Positions 43,247 through 51,446 of a stretch of 64,000 nucleotides of DNA are shown here, piece by piece. Within the stretch, counting starts at the first letter, position 1. Every line of letters begins with the position of its first letter. The stretch is taken from contig JBDSJD010000015.1 in the NCBI GenBank assembly GCA_039917615.1, positions 62,001 through 126,000 on the forward strand, read 5' to 3'. The notes beneath the pieces are model-generated. The model was not told the DNA's origin. It worked only from the letters and a program-made list of their open reading frames with translations, and made no database searches. Origin of the DNA: ZC4RG30 sp039917615. GTDB taxonomy: Bacteria; Pseudomonadota; Gammaproteobacteria; Steroidobacterales; Steroidobacteraceae. The position numbers and the translations under genes are program-made.

Positions 43247-44321
43247 CCTGCGATCCGAGGAACCCGGCGTGCAGGTCAGGCCGGAAGCTTGCGATTGCCT
43301 GCGCCGCCTCGTCCGCGGAGAAATCGATCTGGCGCCACCGCCCGATCTGCTCGCAGAACCTCTGCGCGTGCTCGCGCAGGGGCACAGTGGCCGCCTCGTT
43401 CAGCTGGAAGAATCCCGGGTGTGACACGGGCGGCCCACCGGCGGATTGAACAATTTTTCCGTTCAGCGCTCCCCGTAGCAGCGGTTCCGGCGCACCTACA
43501 TAGCGCGTCTGGCTGAGCAGGCGCACCAGTTCATCGCGACATGTAGCGTCTGACATGCAGCGTGACGCAGCAACCACGGCCCGAACCAGTGCGCCGCAGA
43601 CCTCCGGATTCTTGTCGATGTAACCAACGCTCATGCCCAGCACCTTCTCGGGCGGATTGCGCCAGATATCGCATGACACAGCGACAATCGTGCCAAGACC
43701 AGCATCCACTGCCAGGCTGTTCCACGGCTCACCCACGCAGAACCCGTCGACCTGACCCGTGCGCAGAGCCTCGACCAGCATCGGCGGTGGCACGACGATC
43801 AATCGGACATCACGGTCCGGGTCGATGCCGCTGCCAAGCAGCCAGTCGCGCAGCTGGTAGTTGTGGCATGAGAACGGAAACACCATGGCGAGCGTCAACG
43901 GTTGCAGCTGGTTGCGCTGTCGTTCGGCGACTACGCGTGCCAGCGCAGTGGCCTGCACGGCAGGCGCCGCGCCATGGGTTGCGCCCTGACTTTCCATGTC
44001 GCGCCACAAGGGCCGAGATACCGTGATTGCGTTGCCACCCAGCCCCAGCGCCACTGGCGCCATCAGCGGCAGGTCGCCGCGCTTCGCCAGCAGATTCGAT
44101 GCGACGACCATCGGCCCCAGCATGTGCGCGGCGTCGAAATGCCCCAGCCCCACGCGATCACGCAGATTGGCCCAGGAAACCTCGCGCACCAGACGCAGCC
44201 GTATGCCCTGCTCTTCAGCGAAACCCATTTCGTGAGCGGCAACCAGCAGGGCGCTGTCCAGCAACGGCATGAAACCAACCGTAACCACCCGACCATCGCG
44301 TGATGTCATGCGCTCACTCAT
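43218..44321 (-). CDS. nasS: Nitrate sensor NasS (NrtA/CmpA-like, cytoplasmic)
   Basis: The 367-residue protein is related to the nitrate-binding proteins NrtA/CmpA (VGFMPLLDSALLVAAHEMGF, FDAAHMLGPMVVAS, FCVGEPWNSLAV) but has no signal peptide. That is the mark of NasS, which holds the antiterminator NasT until nitrate or nitrite binds. It overlaps nasT by four bases (ATGA), and its end overlaps the convergent kinase gene by 29 bases. Confidence 0.93.
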   Translation of the reverse strand: MSERMTSRDGRVVTVGFMPLLDSALLVAAHEMGFAEEQGIRLRLVREVSWANLRDRVGLGHFDAAHMLGPMVVASNLLAKRGDLPLMAPVALGLGGNAITVSRPLWRDMESQGATHGAAPAVQATALARVVAERQRNQLQPLTLAMVFPFSCHNYQLRDWLLGSGIDPDRDVRLIVVPPPMLVEALRTGQVDGFCVGEPWNSLAVDAGLGTIVAVSCDIWRNPPEKVLGMSVGYIDKNPEVCGALVRAVVAASRCMSDATCRDELVRLLSQTRYVGAPEPLLRGALNGKIVQSAGGPPVSHPGFFQLNEAATVPLREHAQRFCEQIGRWRQIDFSADEAAQAIASFRPDLHAGFLGSQVNDARGRQG

Positions 44322-44908
44322 GGCCTGAGCAGGGCGGCCGCGGTAATCACACTCTGCGCCACCTGGGCCATGCGCAGATTTGCGTCCATTGCCGCCTTGC
44401 GCAACAGCTCATAAGCCTGTTCTTCGCCGAGGCCACGCTGCTTCATGAGCATCCCCTTTGCCTTGTCGATCAGCTTTCGATCCAGCAGCTGCTGGCGGGT
44501 CTCGTCCAGCTCGGTGCGCAACTTCTCGAAGGCCTTGAACCTCCCGATTGCCATTTCGACGATGGACTGCACGCGCTCCTTGCGCAGCCCATCGACCACG
44601 TAGGCGCCGATACCAGCATCGATCGCCGCCTCGATTGCGTCCCGGTCGGACTGATCGACAAACATTGCCACCGGTTTGCGCACGACGCGTGACACCTGGA
44701 ACATCTGCTCCAGCACGTCGCGATTCGGATTTTCCAGGTCGATCAGTATCACATCCGGCTCTTCATCGACGATTCTGCGCAACAGGTTCTGCATGTCCCG
44801 CACGACGATCAGATCCCGATATCCAGCCTCGCGCAGACCGTCTTCCAGGATGGAAGCCCGAAGCAGGTTCTGGTCGACGATCAGTACGCGCAGCGAATTC
44901 CCGGTCAT
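44318..44908 (-). CDS. nasT: Nitrate-responsive antiterminator NasT (ANTAR)
   Basis: The 196-residue protein has an N-terminal pseudo-receiver domain (LRVLIVDQNLLRAS, VILIDLENPNRD) and a C-terminal ANTAR RNA-binding helix bundle (LLDRKLIDKAKGMLMKQRGLGEEQAYELLRK). When freed from NasS it binds leader RNA hairpins and prevents termination upstream of nitrate genes. The leader of nrtA, at the head of this same operon, is the obvious target. It follows the porin gene by 24 bases. Confidence 0.95.
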   Translation of the reverse strand: MTGNSLRVLIVDQNLLRASILEDGLREAGYRDLIVVRDMQNLLRRIVDEEPDVILIDLENPNRDVLEQMFQVSRVVRKPVAMFVDQSDRDAIEAAIDAGIGAYVVDGLRKERVQSIVEMAIGRFKAFEKLRTELDETRQQLLDRKLIDKAKGMLMKQRGLGEEQAYELLRKAAMDANLRMAQVAQSVITAAALLRP

Positions 44909-44932
44909 GGTGTGGCGTCTGGGCCTCCACGC

Positions 44933-46171
44933 CTACCAGGTGAAATCTAGCTGCGCCCAGAACTTGCTCGTGTCGCGCACTGCCAGCGGAGTGGTTGCCG
45001 ACGCGTTGTAGTCGGCGTACTTCAGCGTTCCGGTGAAGCGGTGATACTTGCCCTGCAGTTGCAGGTCGAGTTCCTGCCCGTAGTTGATCGACAGCCGTTC
45101 GGACGCATAGTCATGCCAGCTCGCCACAAACTGCAGGGTTTCCAGTGGACCCACGCCCTTCTTCAGGTAGCCAAGGTTGATGTACTTGTCCTCAATGCCG
45201 TTGACTGGCGTCGTCAGGAATTTGTCCGCCCAACCCTGGAACCTGTGCAGCGTGGCAAGCGGCGTGGTGAATCCCTTCACTCCATCGCCTTGCAGCACTT
45301 CATAGCCCGCACCCAGGCTGTACTGGCGGAAGGTGCCGGTCAGTTCGGCAAGCAGGTAGTTGTCGCTGAAGTCGAGCGGGTTGTTGTCTCGATCCGTCTG
45401 CCGGGCCCAGGAACCGATGTAACCCAGCTTGATTTTAGCCAGTGGGCGCTCACCCTGGAAACGCAAGCCATAGGTCTGGGTGGTGTCGCGCACCGGCAGC
45501 GGCACCTGCTCGAACTCCACGAGATAGCCGAAACCCGTGAGCTTGCCCAGCGGCGTCTGCCAGGCCACGTTCGCCAGAAATGTATCGCCGGTGAAGCGGC
45601 CAGCGTTGGCGCCCGGCAAACCGTCTGGCCCGAAGATGCGATTGATCTGGTTGACGTAGCTGACATCGATCGTGACATTGGGAATATGTTTGTTCACGAC
45701 GCGCAACCCATCGTAAGTCTGCTCGTTCTGGCGCCAGCCCACGTTGCCGACAAAGCGGTGATCGTCCAGGATGATGCGCTGGCGACCCAGCGTGATGGTG
45801 GTGTCGATGATGCTGGTGTTGGTCAGCTGCAGGCGGTTGATCTCATAGGCTTCCGGATCCGCCACGACGGGATACGTCGTCTTGCCGTTGATGGTGCTGT
45901 TGTAGTGCGTGACCAGCGGCCAGATCGCATCGCCCTCCACCAGCAGCGCGGTGGCCCATGCCTTGCCGGTTTCGAATCCGAGTCGCGCCCGCAGGGTCAT
46001 GGCGTTGGCGTCCTTGGCAAATGGCTCCTGCTCCACCGATTCGTAGCGCAGGCGCGCGTCGGCGAGCACCTTGGTTTCGCTGAAGGCACCCACCAGCGGT
46101 TCCAGTCCGTCGGCCTGCGCGACCGCAGCCACACAGGCAAGCACCGCCGCTTTGATCACAACTCGCTTCAT
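44933..46171 (-). CDS. Outer-membrane porin, alginate-export family
   Basis: The 412-residue protein has a signal peptide (MKRVVIKAAVLACVAAVAQA) and a beta-barrel of alternating aromatic and polar residues ending in a C-terminal aromatic (QLDFTW), the usual outer-membrane sorting signal. The family is the alginate-export-like porins. I chose the ATG at 46171 because GGGAG lies ten bases upstream. Its place between the nitrate ABC transporter and nasTS suggests it admits nitrate across the outer membrane. Confidence 0.85.
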   Translation of the reverse strand: MKRVVIKAAVLACVAAVAQADGLEPLVGAFSETKVLADARLRYESVEQEPFAKDANAMTLRARLGFETGKAWATALLVEGDAIWPLVTHYNSTINGKTTYPVVADPEAYEINRLQLTNTSIIDTTITLGRQRIILDDHRFVGNVGWRQNEQTYDGLRVVNKHIPNVTIDVSYVNQINRIFGPDGLPGANAGRFTGDTFLANVAWQTPLGKLTGFGYLVEFEQVPLPVRDTTQTYGLRFQGERPLAKIKLGYIGSWARQTDRDNNPLDFSDNYLLAELTGTFRQYSLGAGYEVLQGDGVKGFTTPLATLHRFQGWADKFLTTPVNGIEDKYINLGYLKKGVGPLETLQFVASWHDYASERLSINYGQELDLQLQGKYHRFTGTLKYADYNASATTPLAVRDTSKFWAQLDFTW

Positions 46172-46206
46172 CTTGTTATCTCCCTTTCGTGTACGTATGC
46201 AATGCA

Positions 46207-47889
46207 TCAGGCGGCCGCGGGTGTCGCGTGGTCGTGTTCCTCGAGGAAGGAGAGCAGCTCACCGCGGTATTCGTAGTAGCGTGGATGCTCAAGCAACGCG
46301 CGGCGCGAGCGCGGCCGCGGCAGATCCACCTTCATGACCTTGCCGATGCGCGCATTGGGACCATTGGTCATCATGATCACGCGATCGGCCAACAGGATGG
46401 CTTCATCCACGTCGTGGGTCACGCAGATCGCCGTGACGCGGCTGCGCTTCCACACATCCATCAACACTTCCTGCAGCTCCCAGCGTGTGAGCGCGTCGAG
46501 CATGCCGAAGGGCTCATCCAGCAACAGCAGCTTCGGTGACAGCGCGAAGGCACGCGCCAGTCCCACGCGCTGCCGCATCCCGTTGGAAAGATCGCTGGCG
46601 CGGCGGTCCATGGCGTCGGCGAGGCCGACGCGCGACAGGTAATATTCGATGATGTCGCGCCGCTCGACCGTCGACACATGCGGGAACACCCGTTCCACGC
46701 CCAGCGCGACATTCTCACGGGCTGTGAGCCACGGCAGCAGATTCGGCGCCTGGAATACGATGCCGCGGTCAGGGCCCGCCGTGGCCACCATGCGACCATC
46801 CAGCACGATGCCGCCGTCCGTGACATCCGTGAGGCCGGCGGCCATGGACAGCACGGTGGACTTGCCGCAGCCCGAATGCCCGATCAAGGAAACAAATTCA
46901 CCTCGCGCGATGTCCAGCGTGAAGTGATCGACGACGGTTAGTGGTCCGCGTGTGGTCGGATAGGTCTTGACGACTTCGTACAGCTCCACATACTTCTCAG
47001 GACTGAGCGCGGGTTTGGCTTTCTGTGCCTCACGCATGGCCTTCGGCAGCGGATCCAGCGCGCTCAGTGGCGTAACGTCCGGCAGATTCACCCTGGCTTC
47101 ACGGCTTGCGACGCGGTCGTTGCCAATGCCCTGCAGGTAGGTGGTGATCTCCGCGCGCAGTTCCTTGTAGCGCTGGTTGTCATTCACCGACTTGCGCTCG
47201 CGTGGCCGAGGCAAATCTATCCGGAATTCCCGACCCAACCCTGTTGCCTCACCGGGCAACAGCGCGATAACGCGATCAGCGAGCAGCAGGGCTTCGTCCA
47301 CATCATTGGTGACCAGCACCACCGTGCGGCGGTTGCTCTCCCAGATGGCTTCGATTTCGTCCTGCAGCTTGGCTCGGGTCAGGGCATCCAGCGCCGAGAG
47401 AGGTTCATCCAGCAGCAGCAGTTCAGGTTCCATGGCCAGCGCACGCGCCACCGCCACCCGCTGGCGCATCCCGCCGGAGAGCTCGGAGGGGCGACGGTCG
47501 GCGGCATGCGTCAGGCCGACCATCTTCACGTAGCGCGTAACCAGCGCCGCACGCTCAGGTGCCGACATGTCGCCATGCACGGCATCCACCGCTAACGCCA
47601 CATTGCCCGTCACAGACAACCACGGCATGAGCGAGTAACTCTGGAACACGACTGCGCGCTCCGGAGATGCACCAGTCACCGGCTTACCCTTGAAAAGCAC
47701 TTCGCCGGAGTCCGGCGTGATCAATCCAGCCAGTATCGACACCAGTGTGGTCTTGCCGCTTCCGGAGAAGCCCACCAGCGCGACAAACTCCCCCTCTTCA
47801 ATTGCGAGACTCACATCCTTCAGGACCGACTGCTTTCTCACGCCTTGCGTGTAGCCTTTGCAAACCCCTTTCATCTCCAGGATTGGCAT
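46207..47889 (-). CDS. Nitrate ABC transporter, two ATPase domains fused (NrtC/NrtD-like)
   Basis: The 560-residue protein contains two ABC ATPases in tandem. The first (about 1-245) has GFSGSGKTT, LSGGMRQR and LLLLDEPLSALD. The second (about 300-550) has GHSGCGKST, LSNGMRQR with Asn in the signature, and LLLLDEPFGMLD. Both have the MPWL/LPWL Q-loop strings of nitrate/taurine transporters. In cyanobacteria NrtC and NrtD are separate and NrtC carries a sensor domain; here both ATPases are in one chain with no sensor domain. It would power the NrtB permease. Confidence 0.93.
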   Translation of the reverse strand: MPILEMKGVCKGYTQGVRKQSVLKDVSLAIEEGEFVALVGFSGSGKTTLVSILAGLITPDSGEVLFKGKPVTGASPERAVVFQSYSLMPWLSVTGNVALAVDAVHGDMSAPERAALVTRYVKMVGLTHAADRRPSELSGGMRQRVAVARALAMEPELLLLDEPLSALDALTRAKLQDEIEAIWESNRRTVVLVTNDVDEALLLADRVIALLPGEATGLGREFRIDLPRPRERKSVNDNQRYKELRAEITTYLQGIGNDRVASREARVNLPDVTPLSALDPLPKAMREAQKAKPALSPEKYVELYEVVKTYPTTRGPLTVVDHFTLDIARGEFVSLIGHSGCGKSTVLSMAAGLTDVTDGGIVLDGRMVATAGPDRGIVFQAPNLLPWLTARENVALGVERVFPHVSTVERRDIIEYYLSRVGLADAMDRRASDLSNGMRQRVGLARAFALSPKLLLLDEPFGMLDALTRWELQEVLMDVWKRSRVTAICVTHDVDEAILLADRVIMMTNGPNARIGKVMKVDLPRPRSRRALLEHPRYYEYRGELLSFLEEHDHATPAAA

Positions 47890-47891
47890 GA

Positions 47892-49022
47892 CTAGCGTCT
47901 CCCGCTGAAATCTGTAAGGCTCTGCAGCGTCAGCATGACGCGATCCAGCAGGAAACCGATGAAGCCGATGGTGAGCACTGCAACCAGCATGCGGCTCATC
48001 GATTCAGCGCTGCCGTTCTGGAACTCATCCCACACGAACTTGCCGAGACCAGGGTTCTGCGCCAGCATTTCTGCCGCAATCAGCACCATCCAACCCACTC
48101 CGAGCGACAGCCGCATGCCGGTGAAGATCAACGGCAGCGACGATGGCAGCACCAGCTTGATCAGCCGCGTCCGCCAGTTGAGCTTCAGCACCTTTGCGAC
48201 GTTGAGCAGGTCCTTGTCGATGGACGCCACGCCCAGCGAGGTGTTGATTACCGTGGGCCAGAGGGAACACAACGCCACGGTAATGGCCGAGACCAGAAAT
48301 GATTTCTCGATCACCGGACTGTCGCTGGTATAGACCGCACTGACGATCAACGTCACGATCGGCAGCCAGGCCAGCGGCGAGATGGGTTTGAACACCTGAA
48401 CAAAAGGATTGATTGCCGCATCGACCGTCCGGCTCATGCCGCAGAAAATTCCAATGGGCACGGCAAGCAAGGTCGCAAACAGGAAACCGGTAAACACCGT
48501 CTTGAGGCTGGTAAAGATCTGGTCGATATAGGTCGGCCGCCCGGTGTATTTCGCCTGCGATACATCGGCCGCCGGATCCGCAGTCAGTCGCTCCGCGTTG
48601 CGACGTTCCTGTCGCTCGTAAAACTGCGCCTGGCGTTCCCGCTCAGATTTGTGATCGGCCCACAGTGCGCCTGCCTGCTGCCATACCGCCGCCGGACCTG
48701 GAATCTGACCGAGGCTGGTATGAATGCGCGCCGCAGAAAAGGACCAGAGCAGTCCGAACAACAGCATGGCGAGCAGCGGCACTCCCGCGGAACGCCACAG
48801 GCTCTTGAGTTGCAAGCGCGGGTCTTCGCCATAGGCCATCCGCACCGGCGGCACAACAAAGCCCAGGCCCAGCAGCGTCAGAACACGGCAGAGGCGCTCC
48901 GGCGTCTGACGCAGCTTGCGCGCCGGAGTGGCGGGTACAGTGTCTGCAAGAGGGACTGCGTGTGCAGGAACTGGTGTCACGACCGGCTCCAGCTTGTGCA
49001 CATGGTTACTTGCCGGTGACAT
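47892..49022 (-). CDS. nrtB: Nitrate ABC transporter permease
   Basis: The 376-residue protein has a long N-terminal part with two extra transmembrane segments (about 75-105) and a Gln/Glu/Arg-rich helix, then a BPD-type permease domain ending in the EAA-like loop SLGVASIDKDLLNVAKVLKL and late helices. The extended N-terminus (to about residue 180) is longer than in cyanobacterial NrtB. Its ATG overlaps the end of nrtA by 17 bases. Confidence 0.92.
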   Translation of the reverse strand: MSPASNHVHKLEPVVTPVPAHAVPLADTVPATPARKLRQTPERLCRVLTLLGLGFVVPPVRMAYGEDPRLQLKSLWRSAGVPLLAMLLFGLLWSFSAARIHTSLGQIPGPAAVWQQAGALWADHKSERERQAQFYERQERRNAERLTADPAADVSQAKYTGRPTYIDQIFTSLKTVFTGFLFATLLAVPIGIFCGMSRTVDAAINPFVQVFKPISPLAWLPIVTLIVSAVYTSDSPVIEKSFLVSAITVALCSLWPTVINTSLGVASIDKDLLNVAKVLKLNWRTRLIKLVLPSSLPLIFTGMRLSLGVGWMVLIAAEMLAQNPGLGKFVWDEFQNGSAESMSRMLVAVLTIGFIGFLLDRVMLTLQSLTDFSGRR

Positions 49023-50397
49023 TGGCGCCTTCGACCTTTTGTTGACCCTTCAGTCCGACGGCGAATGCATCGACATAGGCATTGGGTTTGCGACCGTCGT
49101 ATTCCATGCCATCGATGAAATCCTTGGTGGCGGGTTTGAATCCATCAGACTCCCAGGGCACGTCCTCCTTCTTCAGCTTGCCTTCATCCAGCAGCAGCTT
49201 CGCAGCCTTCAGGTAGATGTCGGGCCGATAAACCTTCTTGGCGGTTTCCAGGTACCAGCTGTCGGGCTTGCCCTCCGGAATTTGACCCCACCGGCGCATC
49301 TGAGTCAGATACCAGATGGCATCGCTATAGAACGGATAGGTGGCGTTGTAGCGGTAGAAGACATTGAAATCCGGCACCGCGAGCTTTTCGCCGGGCATGT
49401 ACTCGAAGGTACCGGTCATGCTGTTGGAGATGACCCGGACGTCAGCACCAACGTACTGCGACTGTGAAATCAGCGCCGCCGCCTCCTTGCGATTGGCCGT
49501 ACTCGCGTCGAGCCATGCTGCGGCCCGCAGCAGTGCCTTGATCATGGCCAGGTGGGTATTTGGATACTTGTCTGCCCAGGCCTTGGTGACACCGATTACC
49601 TTCTCGGGGTTGTTCTTCCATATTTCGTAGTCCGTGACGACTGGCAAGCCCACTTTCTTGAAGATCGCCTGCTGGTTCCAGGGCTCACCGACGCAATAGC
49701 CGTTGATCGTGCCGGCCTCGAGAGTGGCCGGCATCTGCGGCGGCGGGGTTACCGAAATCAGTACATCGGCCTTGATCTGACCGGTGACATCCGACGGTGA
49801 GTAGAACCCTGGGTGCACGCCACCGGAAGCAAGCCAATAGCGCAGTTCATAGTTGTGAGTGGAAACGGGAAACACCACACCCATCCGGAATGGCTTGCCG
49901 GAAGCTTTGAATTGCTCGATCACCGGCTTCAGCGCGTTCGCCTTGACGGGGCGCACCGGCTTTCCCTGCGCGTCCTTGGGAACGTTCGGCAGCATCTGCT
50001 GCCAGACCGCATTCGATACAGTCACCGCGTTGCCGTTCAGATCCATGCTGTAGGCTGTGATGATGTCGGCCTTGGTGCCGATACCGATCGTCGCACCGAG
50101 CGGCTGACCAGCCAGCATGTGGGAGGCATCGAGCTCGCCGGTGATCACACGATCGAGCACCACCTTCCAGTTCGCCTGCGGCTCCAGCGTGACATAGAGA
50201 CCTTCGTCCTCGAAAAAACCTTTTTCATAGGCCACAGCCAGCGGAACCATGTCCGTCAGCTTGATGAAGCCGATCTTGATCTGTTCCTTCTCGAGCTTGA
50301 GGGGCTTGGCCAGGGACACTGCGGCGTGCCCAGACAGCACACCCAGTACGATCGCCGCCAGAACATTGCGTCGTGATACACCCAGCTTGCCTTTCAT
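49006..50397 (-). CDS. nrtA: Nitrate-binding ABC transporter substrate protein, Tat signal
   Basis: The 463-residue protein has a twin-arginine-type signal (SRRNVLAAIVLGVLSGHAA) and the NrtA fold (IKIGFIKLTDMVPLAVAYEKGFF, NGYCVGEPWNQQAI, LASGGVHPGFYSPSD). It binds nitrate or nitrite in the periplasm for NrtB. I chose the ATG at 50397, preceded by GGGAGAG; the frame is open far upstream but that stretch is the regulatory leader. First gene of the operon nrtA-nrtB-nrtCD-porin-nasT-nasS. Confidence 0.94.
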   Translation of the reverse strand: MKGKLGVSRRNVLAAIVLGVLSGHAAVSLAKPLKLEKEQIKIGFIKLTDMVPLAVAYEKGFFEDEGLYVTLEPQANWKVVLDRVITGELDASHMLAGQPLGATIGIGTKADIITAYSMDLNGNAVTVSNAVWQQMLPNVPKDAQGKPVRPVKANALKPVIEQFKASGKPFRMGVVFPVSTHNYELRYWLASGGVHPGFYSPSDVTGQIKADVLISVTPPPQMPATLEAGTINGYCVGEPWNQQAIFKKVGLPVVTDYEIWKNNPEKVIGVTKAWADKYPNTHLAMIKALLRAAAWLDASTANRKEAAALISQSQYVGADVRVISNSMTGTFEYMPGEKLAVPDFNVFYRYNATYPFYSDAIWYLTQMRRWGQIPEGKPDSWYLETAKKVYRPDIYLKAAKLLLDEGKLKKEDVPWESDGFKPATKDFIDGMEYDGRKPNAYVDAFAVGLKGQQKVEGANVTGK

Positions 50398-50428
50398 TTG
50401 CTCTCCCGCTTTCAAGTCAGAACGATCC

Positions 50429-50458
50429 AAAAAAAAAGCCACCAGTCGGCGACCTGGT
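50429..50458 (-). terminator. Leader terminator of the nrtA operon
   Basis: On the minus strand ACCAG (50458-50454) pairs with CTGGT (50445-50441), with two further pairs inside, and after GGC comes a run of nine T (50437-50429). It lies about 30 bases upstream of the nrtA ATG, inside the predicted transcript, so it would stop transcription before nrtA unless prevented. This is the expected target layout for NasT. Confidence 0.75.
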
Positions 50459-50483
50459 TCGTCAGCTGAAGCTTTCGACCAGG
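50453..50483 (-). promoter_or_regulatory. Antiterminator hairpin overlapping the leader terminator
   Basis: On the minus strand CCTGGTCG (50483-50476) pairs with CG-A-ACCAGG (50461-50453), eight pairs with one bulged A. The 3' arm includes the ACCAG needed for the terminator, so the two structures exclude each other. Upstream, CGGC-AACGCC-GCCG (50504-50491) forms a small hairpin whose six-base loop has A at position 1 and G at position 4, the known ANTAR loop rule. A second clear ANTAR hexaloop is not evident. Confidence 0.6.
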
Positions 50484-50535
50484 CCGGGACCGGCGGCGTT
50501 GCCGTGAAGCCCAATGAGCTCCGCGATTCATACAA

Positions 50536-50551
50536 AGCAAGCAGCGTGCCA
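50536..50551 (-). promoter_or_regulatory. Sigma-54 promoter of the nrtA operon
   Basis: The minus strand reads TGGCACGCTGCTTGCT, matching TGGCAC-N5-TTGCW in every consensus base. Transcription would start near 50525, giving a leader of about 128 bases that contains the antiterminator and terminator hairpins. Sigma-54 promoters need an activator such as NtrC, which ties expression to nitrogen limitation. Confidence 0.8.
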
Positions 50552-50642
50552 TGCGTCACGTGCACGCTGCGACGCTTCCAGGCGTCGCGAGAGGACATAA
50601 GAGCCTGCGCCTGCTTCCCTGCAGTGCAGCGAAAGCGTGTAA

Positions 50643-50659
50643 CGCACGCAGCCGGTGCA
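50643..50659 (-). promoter_or_regulatory. NtrC-like enhancer site
   Basis: The minus strand reads TGCACCGGCTGCGTGCG, with GCAC and GTGC spaced by seven bases as in the NtrC consensus TGCACC-N4-TGGTGCA (three mismatches). It is centred about 126 bases upstream of the predicted start, a usual enhancer distance. Confidence 0.55.
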
Positions 50660-50667
50660 TTGGATTT

Positions 50668-50682
50668 GTTGTGGCCCACAAC
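50668..50682. promoter_or_regulatory. Perfect palindrome between nrtA and the repeat-protein gene
   Basis: GTTGTGG-C-CCACAAC is a perfect 15-base palindrome. A further dyad, TCAACGC (50699-50705) and GCGTTGA (50720-50726), lies just beyond it. Both are between the divergent nrtA control region and the gene at 50765, so either could be an operator for that gene or an extra nrtA site. Confidence 0.4.
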
Positions 50683-50764
50683 CGCTGCCTTGCGCGTGTC
50701 AACGCAAGCTCAGGATCGCGCGTTGATCTCCCGGTAACCCAACAGATCCACGACGGAGACCGAC

Positions 50765-51241
50765 ATGAAGACTTCTGTAAACCTGATTGCCTGCGGGCTG
50801 CTGGCACTGGCTGCCACTGCGGCACTTGCCCAGGACCGAGGCGATGCCGCCAACGATCGGCTGGATGCCAAGGGCGAACACATCAACGAACGCCTCGACG
50901 CGCGCGGTGAGCGCATCAACGAACGACTGGATGAGCGTGGTGCGGCGGTTGAAGCCCGACTTGATGCAAAGGGCGATCGCATCGACACAAGGCTGGACGC
51001 GCGTTCGGAACAAGCCGCCACGAAAGGCAATACGGCGCTCGCGGAACGGCTGGATGCCAAAGGCGACCGCATCGACCAGCATCTGGATGGACGCGCCCAG
51101 CGTCGCGAGCAACGACTTGACCAGCGGGGCGACCGCAAGGAAAACCCTCTCGACCAGCGCGGCGATCGCATCGAGCGTCGCTTGGATCATCGTGGCAATC
51201 GTATTGATCGCCGCGTAGATCGCCGCCACCCTCAGGGCTGA
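50765..51241 (+). CDS. Secreted 11-residue (hendecad) repeat protein
   Basis: The 158-residue protein has a signal peptide (1-22, cleaved after ALA) and then ten 11-residue repeats of the type x-x-R-L-D-x-R/K-G-x-R-I (30-158), for example NERLDARGERI. They are interrupted once by the eight residues ATKGNTAL (85-92). The repeats are very rich in Arg and Asp and should form a long charged helix or coiled coil in the periplasm. I do not recognise a named family. A GGAG ribosome binding site lies seven bases before the ATG. It is divergent from the nrtA operon. Confidence 0.78.
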   Translation: MKTSVNLIACGLLALAATAALAQDRGDAANDRLDAKGEHINERLDARGERINERLDERGAAVEARLDAKGDRIDTRLDARSEQAATKGNTALAERLDAKGDRIDQHLDGRAQRREQRLDQRGDRKENPLDQRGDRIERRLDHRGNRIDRRVDRRHPQG

Positions 51242-51446
51242 TTGCAGACCAGACCTTCAGACCTCTGGCGCCAGGCCATGCGGACATATTGCGCGTGGCC
51301 TGCCTGCTGGGCCTTCAGCCTGTTTTCGTAGTCCTTTCCTTACAGCAGCCAACATCGGTCAGCCGATACCTGGGCTCTCCAGGGACCTTCACTATGCACG
51401 TACGATCGTGCGGGAATTCGCCTGCAGACAAAAAGGAGATTCCACC

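Noticed and set aside
45041..46276. A 411-codon plus-strand open frame opposite the porin gene
   Set aside because: The minus-strand reading has a signal peptide, beta-barrel pattern and C-terminal aromatic; the plus reading has none.
50541..50570. A perfect nine-base inverted repeat (GCAGCGTGC ... GCACGCTGC), first read as a leader hairpin, with a second one at 50569-50588
   Set aside because: The predicted sigma-54 promoter overlaps the first repeat, so both lie upstream of or within the promoter and would not be transcribed. They may still be DNA sites.
50699..51229. A 176-codon minus-strand open frame opposite the hendecad-repeat gene
   Set aside because: Its apparent repeats mirror the DNA repeats of the plus-strand gene, which has a signal peptide and ribosome binding site.
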